Assembly: GCA_031283025.1 (NCBI GenBank)
Contig: JAITCP010000135.1
Coordinates: forward strand, 1 to 15,559
DNA from: Spirochaetaceae bacterium
Lineage (GTDB): Bacteria > Spirochaetota > Spirochaetia > Treponematales > Breznakiellaceae
Direction of reading: 5' to 3'
DNA length: 15,559 bases
Shown: positions 1-5,778 of the stretch, piece by piece
Layout of the letters: each line of letters begins with the position of its first letter
Position numbering within the stretch: the stretch's first letter is position 1
Notes under the pieces: generated by a model
Database searches by the model: none
Seen by the model: only the letters and a program-made list of their open reading frames with translations
What the model was told of the DNA's origin: nothing
Program-made: the position numbers and the translations under genes

Positions 1-36
1 AGCAGCTCGTCAACCGGTAGCTGTTCTTCCAAACAC

Positions 37-729
37 CTACACTATACCAGGTAACCGCATACTTTTATCATAACTTCGGGGTATTAAACCCTCGCCACGA
101 ATAACTACTGTGATGGGACTGAGATCAGAAAAGTATATCCCATTATAAACCCAAGAGTGTATCCAAAAATAAACCAAAATCGGAAGGAATAAGCCAATAA
201 TGGATAAAATATTTAATGACGTTAATTCATTCTTTTTTACCACTCCGGTAATAGCCTGTACTTCCTGTGAATAATTTACTTGATTAGTTTGATGGCTATT
301 ACCAGAAATATTACTTTTTGCATGGTTTATCTTTAATTCAGGTACTGAACAATACGGGCAGGTTTTCCATCCTTCCTGCAATTCCTTCCCGCAGTTTTTG
401 CAGAGGGTTCTCTTTTGCTGCTGTTCACCGAATAACACCGCCGCAAGCAATTCAAGAGTATCTACGCACAAGCCCAGATCAAGCCCTTCTTCCTCGGGCA
501 GTTTTTGCGCAAGCTGTTGTTTGCAAAGAGCGCGATCCGGTTCGGCGGCGTTTTTCAATATTTGTACAAAACCGTGTTCAAGGCATTTTACAAAAGCGTT
601 TTTCTGTGGTTTCGGCTCATCCTTCGCCAAGTCCGCGAAAAAGGCGGAAACACGCTTTGGCTCTAAGAGAACTGATTCTCCGTGTTGTGTAACAATACCT
701 TTAACAACGTTCAGTAAACTGTTATTCAT
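37..729 (-). CDS. Zinc-ribbon membrane protein, function unknown
   Basis: A 230-residue protein I do not recognise by family. Residues 1-105 form a mostly helical, soluble-looking region. It is followed by a four-cysteine zinc ribbon (C110-x2-C113 ... C124-x2-C127, the second half reading CPYC), a polar asparagine/serine-rich linker (about 135-165) and one hydrophobic segment (about 172-190) that should span the membrane. This gives a cytoplasmic zinc-ribbon head anchored by a single helix, with about 40 residues after it. The start ATG (727-729) overlaps the TGA stop of the upstream small gene in an ATGA arrangement, so the two are probably translationally coupled; AAGG lies 7 nt upstream of the ATG. 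The stop is TAG. No enzymatic motif is visible; a role in sensing or scaffolding is only a guess. Confidence 0.75.
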   Translation of the reverse strand: MNNSLLNVVKGIVTQHGESVLLEPKRVSAFFADLAKDEPKPQKNAFVKCLEHGFVQILKNAAEPDRALCKQQLAQKLPEEEGLDLGLCVDTLELLAAVLFGEQQQKRTLCKNCGKELQEGWKTCPYCSVPELKINHAKSNISGNSHQTNQVNYSQEVQAITGVVKKNELTSLNILSIIGLFLPILVYFWIHSWVYNGIYFSDLSPITVVIRGEGLIPRSYDKSMRLPGIV

Positions 730-932
730 TGTATTGCCTTTTTGGTGTTTACCACAAAACTCACCCTGCTATCTATTCCAATTGCGGTGTATATACCCCC
801 GCCGATAAGCCCACCCAAAAACCCTGCCGCCATAGCGCGGTTTTTTGGGTAATTGGGGACAAACAACGAAACACCCAAGCCTATTCCACAGCCGGCAATT
901 CCCCAGCAGATTATTCTGCTTATAATACTCAT
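726..932 (-). CDS. Small two-helix membrane protein with glycine-zipper-like segment
   Basis: A 68-residue product if read from the ATG at 930-932. It has two hydrophobic segments, the first around IICWGIAGCGIGLGVSLFV and the second a glycine-rich stretch (AAGFLGGLIGGGIY) resembling a glycine zipper, joined by a short basic loop. Function is unknown. The frame stays open upstream: in-frame alternatives are ATG at 972-974 and TTG at 1029-1031, but both lie in DNA that codes for a transposase remnant on the other strand. I therefore prefer the start outside the insertion-sequence DNA. No candidate start has a good Shine-Dalgarno, so the original 5' end may have been lost to the insertion. Its stop overlaps the start of the zinc-ribbon gene (ATGA). 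Confidence 0.5.
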   Translation of the reverse strand: MSIISRIICWGIAGCGIGLGVSLFVPNYPKNRAMAAGFLGGLIGGGIYTAIGIDSRVSFVVNTKKAIQ

Positions 933-957
933 TATTTCAGATATATTTTGTGTGTAA

Positions 958-1243
958 TTAAATCTGCGTGCCATTTCGGAAAAGGCGAAAGAACTATTGG
1001 AAGTCCAAACATTAACCAACCTTGCCGACAAAGGATATTACGACGGGCAAGACATTGCGGCTTGTGAAGCAGCCAGCGTAACGTGTGGAGCCAGTATTTG
1101 CGAACATAAGGTATTGCAAAGGGCTTAACCGGTTCACCTTGCGTGGGAAAGAGAAAGTAAACAGCCAGTGGCTTTTGTACTGCATGGTACATAATTTAGG
1201 CAAATGCCTGAACGGGCGTAATGCTATAAAAAATAGTGCGTAA
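958..1243 (+). pseudogene. IS1182-family transposase remnant, internally deleted and frameshifted
   Basis: Two short reading frames together give recognisable pieces of one transposase. Frame 1 (from about 958) reads ISEKAKELLEVQTLTNLADK then GYYDGQDIAACEAA, the typical region around the third acidic residue of IS1182/IS4-like DDE transposases (ADKGYY..EDI.ACE). It hits TAA at 1126-1128. Frame 2 (1082-1243) reads RVEPVFANIRYCKGLNRF then TLRGKEKVNSQWLLYCMVHN and stops at TAA, the usual extreme C-terminus of the same family (VEPVFGNI...F.LRG.EKV). The intervening part of the family (the PKP/TSG-type region and following residues) is missing, and the two pieces are joined out of frame near 1070-1082. 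The N-terminal catalytic region is absent. The element cannot make a functional transposase. Confidence 0.8.
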
Positions 1244-1380
1244 GGGCAGGGAGGCAGACGGGAACAAGGGGTGAAGGACAGGGAAAGCCCTGAGTAGTGG
1301 CATTTAGTCAGGGAAATAAAGTTTCAATTTCGGAGTAAATGTAAAACTGAGTCTCAAATACAGGGGTTTTCCTACAGGCT
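1244..1380 (+). mobile_element. Probable right-end DNA of the degenerate IS1182-type element
   Basis: This non-coding stretch follows the transposase C-terminus and runs to about 1380, where sequence shared with the gnd downstream region begins. It holds a small 5-bp-stem hairpin (CAGGG-AAAG-CCCTG, 1277-1290) and ends in AGGGGTTTTCCTACAGGCTC, which could be the terminal inverted repeat. The left end is not preserved in the window, so the inverted repeat cannot be confirmed. Confidence 0.35.
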
Positions 1381-1417
1381 CCATGTGCATTGCGGGCTAA
1401 AGTGGGGGATTAGCGGG
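1381..1417 (-). repeat. 37-bp dispersed repeat, copy A (end of glpK)
   Basis: Read on the minus strand this 37-bp sequence matches 12203-12239 on the plus strand at 32 of 37 positions. The shared core ends in CGCAATGCACATGG. Copy A overlaps the last codon and stop of glpK; copy B lies just after the gnd stop. In both cases the element sits at the 3' end of a gene in the same orientation relative to transcription. Confidence 0.7.
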
Positions 1418-2912
1418 AAGATTCCTTTTCCCACCCAAGGGAACGCGAGACCGCTTCTTTCCAGCCGGCAACAAGTTTTGCCCTGTCCGCCTCCCCGATT
1501 GAAGGCTGGAATACCCTGTCCTGGGACATGTTCTTTACAATGTCTTCTTTGTCAGCGTAGAAGCCTGCGGCGAGGCCGGCCAGATAAACAGCGCCCAGTG
1601 CGGTGCTTTCAATAACTTTGGGGCGGATAACTTCCGTGTCGAGTATGTCCGCCTGGAACTGCATAAGGAAATTGTTGGCAGCGGCGCCGCCGTCCACGCG
1701 GATGCTTTTGATCGGCACGCCTGCATCGGCTTCCATTGCTTTAATAACGTCAAGGCTTTGGTACGCAAGGGACTCAAGCGCGGCGCGGATAAAGTGTTCC
1801 TTTGTAGTACCGCGGGTTATGCCGACAATCGTCCCCCTTGCGTACTGGTCCCAGTAAGGAGCGCCCAATCCGGTAAAAGCGGGAACCATATACACTCCGC
1901 CGCAATCGGGAACAGCGGCGGCGTAATGTTCGGTAAACACCGCATTATCAATAATCCGCAGGCCGTCGCGCAGCCACTGTATCGCCGCGCCCGCAATGAA
2001 TACGCTCCCTTCCAGAGCGTACTCAATCTTGTTGTCCGCACCCCAGGCAATGGTTGTCAAAAGTCCGTGTTTTGATGTTACGGCTTTTTCACCGGTGTTC
2101 ATCAGGATAAAACAGCCGGTTCCGTAGGTGTTTTTTACCGCTCCGGGTTCAAAGCAGCACTGGCCAAACAGGGCGGCCTGCTGATCCCCGGCAATACCGG
2201 CGATGGGGATTTCCCCGCCCAGGAATTCTGAATCACAGTTTCCGTACCTGTAACTGGAAGGTTTTACTTCCGGCAGCATCTGAAGGGGAATATTGAATTC
2301 TTTAAGAATGTCCGTATCCCATTCAAGTTTGTGGATGTTAAAGAGCATGGTCCGGGAAGCGTTGCTGTAATCGGTAACATGGATTTTTCCCCCGGTAAGG
2401 TTCCACACCAGCCAGGTATCAATCGTGCCAAAAAGCAGTTCGCCTTTTTCCGCTTTTTCCCGCGCTCCGCTTACATTTTCCAGTATCCAGCGCAGCTTGG
2501 TGCCGGAGAAATACGCGTCCACAATAAGGCCGGTCTTTTCTTTAATTACCTTGTCAAAACCGCCCGCTTTAAGGCTGTCGCAGTATTCGGCAGTGCGGCG
2601 GCACTGCCAGACAATGGCGTTATACACAGGTTTGCCGGTAGACTTTTCCCAAACCACCGTGGTTTCCCGCTGATTGGTAATGCCAATCGCCGCCACATCC
2701 TCGGCGTGAATGCCCGCCCGTGCTTTTACTTCCGCCAAAACCCCCAGTTGGGAAGACCAAATCTCCATAGGATCATGCTCTACCCAGCCCGGCTTCGGAA
2801 AAATTTGGGTAAATTCCTTTTGCGCAAGCTGGATGATGCTGCCCTGTTTATCAAAGAGGATCGAACGGGAACTTGTTGTTCCCTGGTCAAGAGCGACTAA
2901 GTACTTTGGCAT
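1410..2912 (-). CDS. glpK: Glycerol kinase
   Basis: FGGY-family glycerol kinase, 500 residues, normal length for the family. It phosphorylates glycerol with ATP to sn-glycerol-3-phosphate in the cytoplasm. Visible family features are the N-terminal phosphate-binding loop DQGTTSSR (9-16), the glycerol-contacting pair R82-E83 in TNQRETT, Y134 in DAYFSGTKLRW, the catalytic aspartate D243 in AGDQQAALFGQ, and the C-terminal FGGY signature around TGLGAPYWDQYARG with the later VDGGAAANNF motif. The start MPKYLVALDQ (ATG 2910-2912) is chosen over an in-frame ATG 36 nt upstream because AGGGG lies 6 nt before it and it aligns with the family N-terminus. The gene is divergent from the PgsA-like gene, which would consume its product. 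Its stop codon lies inside a dispersed repeat. Confidence 0.97.
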   Translation of the reverse strand: MPKYLVALDQGTTSSRSILFDKQGSIIQLAQKEFTQIFPKPGWVEHDPMEIWSSQLGVLAEVKARAGIHAEDVAAIGITNQRETTVVWEKSTGKPVYNAIVWQCRRTAEYCDSLKAGGFDKVIKEKTGLIVDAYFSGTKLRWILENVSGAREKAEKGELLFGTIDTWLVWNLTGGKIHVTDYSNASRTMLFNIHKLEWDTDILKEFNIPLQMLPEVKPSSYRYGNCDSEFLGGEIPIAGIAGDQQAALFGQCCFEPGAVKNTYGTGCFILMNTGEKAVTSKHGLLTTIAWGADNKIEYALEGSVFIAGAAIQWLRDGLRIIDNAVFTEHYAAAVPDCGGVYMVPAFTGLGAPYWDQYARGTIVGITRGTTKEHFIRAALESLAYQSLDVIKAMEADAGVPIKSIRVDGGAAANNFLMQFQADILDTEVIRPKVIESTALGAVYLAGLAAGFYADKEDIVKNMSQDRVFQPSIGEADRAKLVAGWKEAVSRSLGWEKESSR

Positions 2913-2990
2913 AATTGCCCCTAATTCAATGTTGGCCGGAAACCGCATTTGACACGGAGCGCCCTGTTATGGTAGGCTTTTGATGTAAAT

Positions 2991-3593
2991 ATGGAAACTG
3001 CAACCAAAATCACTTTTGGCCGGATGATTTCCGCTCCGGTCTTTTTTATTATTTATTTTTTGCCTGTGTGGCTCCGGCAGTTTCCCATTATACTCCCTAT
3101 TTCCGTCTTTGTAATGGCCCCGCTTTTGACTTTTGCGCATTTAACCGATTATCTTGACGGAAAATATGCCCGCAAGTACAACCAGGTAAGCGATTTTGGC
3201 AAGGTTTTAGATCCTTTTGCCGATGTTTTCCTGAATATCACCATATTTTATAGTTTGGTTTTAAGCGGTTATATGCCGGGAGTTATTTTCTTATGTATCA
3301 TTTACCGGGAATTAGGCATGACCTTTATACGTATGATAGCAATGCAGAAAGGCGTGACTATAGCGGCGCGTGGGGGGGGCAAGTTAAAAACAGTAATTTA
3401 TATTGGTTCCAGTTCCTTCGCCCTTCTTATTGAATGTTTTTTGCGCCTGGGGCTGTTCAGCGCCGGGGATTTCCCGATTCCCGCCTGTAAGCTTGTAAGT
3501 CTGGCCCTTTTTATCCTTTGCCTGATAATTTCATATATTTCCTTCGTGGATTACCTTATCAGCTTTAGAAAGGTGTTAAAAGAAGGAAAATAA
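2991..3593 (+). CDS. pgsA: CDP-alcohol phosphatidyltransferase (CDP-diacylglycerol-glycerol-3-phosphate 3-phosphatidyltransferase-like)
   Basis: A 200-residue integral membrane enzyme of the CDP-alcohol phosphatidyltransferase family. The complete family motif D-x2-DG-x2-AR-x8-G-x3-D-x3-D is present: D53, D56, G57, A60, R61, G70, D74 and D78, binding two metal ions and the CDP moiety. About five or six hydrophobic helices surround it. PgsA enzymes transfer a phosphatidyl group from CDP-diacylglycerol to glycerol-3-phosphate, the first committed step to phosphatidylglycerol. The size and the YLDGKYAR motif fit PgsA, but specificity within the superfamily (for example phosphatidylserine or inositol synthases) cannot be proven from motif alone. 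The neighbouring divergent glycerol kinase supports the glycerol-3-phosphate assignment. The Shine-Dalgarno is weak; a TTGACA at 2949-2954 has no well-spaced -10 partner. The helicase gene starts 17 bp downstream, so the two are likely co-transcribed. Confidence 0.88.
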   Translation: METATKITFGRMISAPVFFIIYFLPVWLRQFPIILPISVFVMAPLLTFAHLTDYLDGKYARKYNQVSDFGKVLDPFADVFLNITIFYSLVLSGYMPGVIFLCIIYRELGMTFIRMIAMQKGVTIAARGGGKLKTVIYIGSSSFALLIECFLRLGLFSAGDFPIPACKLVSLALFILCLIISYISFVDYLISFRKVLKEGK

Positions 3594-3610
3594 GGTTATA
3601 GTTAAGAAAA

Positions 3611-5359
3611 ATGGAATTCAGTGAGTTTAAGCTGCATCCGGACCTGGATCGGGGTATTGCAGAAGCGGGGTACATTACCTGTATGCCCGTACAGGAACAG
3701 GTATTAACCTATGCCTTTGGCGGCCAGGATTTGTATGTTCAGTCCCAAACCGGAACGGGGAAAACGGCGGCCTTTTTAATTGTGATTTTTCAGCGCCTCC
3801 TTACAGAAGCCATGCTGGCGGGAAAAAAGGCGATCATCATGGTGCCTACCAGGGAACTTGCGGTACAGGTAGAGGAAGAAGCCAAAACCTTGGGGAAATA
3901 CCTTCCGTATAAAGTCGGAAGTTTTTACGGCGGCGTGGGTTATGCCCAGCAGCAGCGGCTTCTTAGAGACAAGGTGCAGATACTGGTGGGAACCCCCGGA
4001 CGGGTGCTTGACCTGAATAAGTCGGGGCACATGAACCTTATGGAGATTGCCTTTCTGGTGCTGGACGAGGCGGATCGGATGTTTGACATGGGCTTTTACC
4101 CTGACCTCCGCAAGCTAATCCGGGTAGTGCCCCCGGCGGATCGCCGTCAAACCATGCTTTTCAGCGCCACCCTGAATACCTGGGTTAAAAACCTTGCCTG
4201 GGAATATACCAAAAACCCAAGGGAAATAGAAATAGAGCCGGAAACAGTAACCGTGGAGGAAGTAGAACAACTCCTCTATCACGTACCAAGTGAAGACAAG
4301 ATGAAGCTCCTCCTGGGCTTAATGGAACGGGAAAAGCCGGAAAGCGCCATTATTTTCTGCAACACAAAACGTTATGCGGAAATCGCCGCAAAGCGGCTGC
4401 AGCTTAACGGCATTGAGTGCGAATTCATCATAGGCGATCTTCCCCAGGTCAAGCGGCTCAAGATTATCGACGATGTTAAGGCGGGCCGTACCCGCTTCCT
4501 TGTGGCTACCGATGTGGCCGCCCGCGGTCTGGACATTGAAGGCTTAGCCCTGGTGGTAAACTACGATCTTCCCGTTGAAGCGGAAAACTATGTCCACCGC
4601 ATTGGCCGGACTGCCCGTGCGGGCAAAACCGGTAAGGCTGTTACTCTGGCCAGCGAACAGGATGTGTATGAACTGCCGGATATTGAAAAATACATCGGCA
4701 AAAAAATCCCCTCCAAAATTGCTGAAGTGTCTCTTTACGGCCAGGACAAGAGCGAAGGCGTCCGCATCAAAACAGATTTTTATGATGATCGGGAAAGGGA
4801 CAGACCGGAAGGACGCGAAAGCCGGGGTATGGGCCGCAGCCGTGATAGTAGTCGCAGTCAGGGCAGCCGCCGGGACTCAGGACGAAGCACAGGCCGGGAT
4901 CGCGGACGAAACGTAACCGGAGGGCGAAGCGTAGATAGTGGACGAAGCGCCGGCAGCGGACGAAATGTAGATAAAAACCGCCGAAACACCGGGGAAAATT
5001 CGAACAGCAGCCCCAAAGGCGGGCACGGAACAGGCCGGAGTAATGAGCGTTACTCAAAAGAACAGAGGGAACAAACACAGGAACTTGCAAGTCTTTCTTT
5101 TGAAGAACGGATGGCCCACTATAAAGAAAAATACGGAAGTAAAAGCGGCGTACAGCCAAGTACGCCGGGTGGTACAGCGGAGCAGGGCAAGAACCTGCAG
5201 CACTTGAGCCAAGGCAAACACAGCCATGACAAGCGCCGCCGCAAACACAAGAAAAGCGCCCAAACCGGAAGCAGCCCCGGCACGCAAGTACCCGCTGTGG
5301 AAGCCAAACCAAAGCAGGGCCTTATCGGGAAACTGTTGGGGATTTTTGGGAAACGCTAA
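3611..5359 (+). CDS. DEAD-box ATP-dependent RNA helicase with long basic C-terminal tail
   Basis: A 582-residue superfamily 2 RNA helicase. The two RecA-like domains fill residues 1-375: Q motif (F6 and MPVQEQV, about 25-31), motif I SQTGTGKT (45-52), Ia PTRELAVQ (79-86), Ib TPGR (128-131), II DEAD (152-155), III SAT (185-187), IV AIIFCNT (246-252), V ATDVAARGLDI (299-309) and VI HRIGRTARAG (329-338). All catalytic motifs are intact. From about 392 the protein becomes a low-complexity Arg/Ser/Gly/Asp tail with repeated DSGRS- and GRN-type units, then a KHSHDKRRRKHKK basic cluster and a short hydrophobic C-terminus (LIGKLLGIFGKR). Such tails bind RNA or partners such as RNase E in RhlB/RhlE-type helicases. 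The exact subfamily (RhlE- or RhlB-like) is not settled, so no symbol is given. It lies 17 bp after pgsA. Confidence 0.95.
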   Translation: MEFSEFKLHPDLDRGIAEAGYITCMPVQEQVLTYAFGGQDLYVQSQTGTGKTAAFLIVIFQRLLTEAMLAGKKAIIMVPTRELAVQVEEEAKTLGKYLPYKVGSFYGGVGYAQQQRLLRDKVQILVGTPGRVLDLNKSGHMNLMEIAFLVLDEADRMFDMGFYPDLRKLIRVVPPADRRQTMLFSATLNTWVKNLAWEYTKNPREIEIEPETVTVEEVEQLLYHVPSEDKMKLLLGLMEREKPESAIIFCNTKRYAEIAAKRLQLNGIECEFIIGDLPQVKRLKIIDDVKAGRTRFLVATDVAARGLDIEGLALVVNYDLPVEAENYVHRIGRTARAGKTGKAVTLASEQDVYELPDIEKYIGKKIPSKIAEVSLYGQDKSEGVRIKTDFYDDRERDRPEGRESRGMGRSRDSSRSQGSRRDSGRSTGRDRGRNVTGGRSVDSGRSAGSGRNVDKNRRNTGENSNSSPKGGHGTGRSNERYSKEQREQTQELASLSFEERMAHYKEKYGSKSGVQPSTPGGTAEQGKNLQHLSQGKHSHDKRRRKHKKSAQTGSSPGTQVPAVEAKPKQGLIGKLLGIFGKR

Positions 5360-5374
5360 CTCGAGTTTGTCCAT

Positions 5375-5519
5375 AATGTAGACACATATGGAAATGTTCC
5401 AGAGCGGCTTCGGTATACGCGCCGCTGTCGGCGGTAAAGCGGCTGCCCAATATCAGCATCATGGCGTTGTTGCCCGCTATCATATTGCTTCCCCACCGGT
5501 AAACCTCACCCAACGACAC
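5375..5519 (-). pseudogene. Possible 3' remnant of an unidentified gene
   Basis: On the minus strand a short frame beginning at a GTG (5519) after an in-frame TAA reads VYRWGSNMIAGNNAMMLILG and continues GSRFTADSGAYTEAALEHF. Its codons end mostly in G or C, as in the neighbouring genes, and the composition looks protein-like, not random. There is no ATG start with a ribosome-binding site and the frame runs into the helicase 3' end. I do not recognise the family. It may be a decayed gene end left by a rearrangement, or chance. Confidence 0.3.
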
Positions 5520-5569
5520 ACCTTAAGAAGAAGGCGGGGGGTAAAAAGCGGGGGAAAGCCCTACAATTT

Positions 5570-5624
5570 AACGTTAAAGATACTGCATTGTCTGCCTGCA
5601 TACAGCAGGCAGACAATGCGGAGG
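5570..5624. repeat. 55-bp hairpin repeat, copy 1
   Basis: Identical over 55 bp to 5723-5777, and still matching for 6 more bases after a single mismatch. It contains a perfect 15-bp stem (5585-5599 with 5605-5619) around a 5-nt loop ATACA. Neither strand has a strong T-run directly after the stem, so it is only a weak candidate intrinsic terminator; TATCTTTAA follows it on the minus strand. Confidence 0.9.
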
Positions 5625-5635
5625 ATCATTCGGGA

Positions 5636-5675
5636 GTCTGGTTTAATGCCGCCCGTAGGCGATATTAAACCAGAC
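5636..5675. repeat. 12-bp perfect inverted repeat
   Basis: Arms GTCTGGTTTAAT (5636-5647) and ATTAAACCAGAC (5664-5675) flank a 16-nt spacer with a further short GCC/GGC pairing. It lies between the two 55-bp repeats and could be a terminator-like hairpin or an operator. Confidence 0.75.
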
Positions 5676-5722
5676 GGTATAATAAATTTCCTATCGATCG
5701 AGCCTCCGTTCCGGAATTATCC

Positions 5723-5777
5723 AACGTTAAAGATACTGCATTGTCTGCCTGCATACAGCAGGCAGACAATGCGGAGG
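5723..5777. repeat. 55-bp hairpin repeat, copy 2 (abuts the chemotaxis gene stop)
   Basis: Second copy of the 55-bp repeat, with the 15-bp stem at 5738-5752 and 5758-5772. Its edge is 1 bp from the TGA stop of the chemotaxis gene, and the near-identity (61 of 62 bp) continues over the stop and the last glutamate codon. Copy 1 therefore looks like a duplicate of this 3' end. It may act as the transcript-end hairpin of that gene. Confidence 0.9.
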
Positions 5778-5778
5778 C

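Larger units (their letters stand above)
5360..5778. other. Convergent intergenic region with hairpin repeats
   Basis: This 419-bp stretch between the convergent helicase and chemotaxis genes has no convincing intact gene. It contains a possible gene remnant (5375-5519), two copies of a 55-bp hairpin repeat (5570-5624 and 5723-5777) and a separate 12-bp inverted repeat (5636-5675). Confidence 0.7.

Noticed and set aside
4767..5374. Minus-strand frames opposite the helicase tail, rich in Cys and Phe
   Set aside because: They are the complement of the low-complexity Arg/Ser/Gly tail, with no start signals.
5570..5777. CRISPR array
   Set aside because: Only two repeat units of 55 bp with a spacer of about 98 bp and a long palindrome; no cas genes and no regular spacing.
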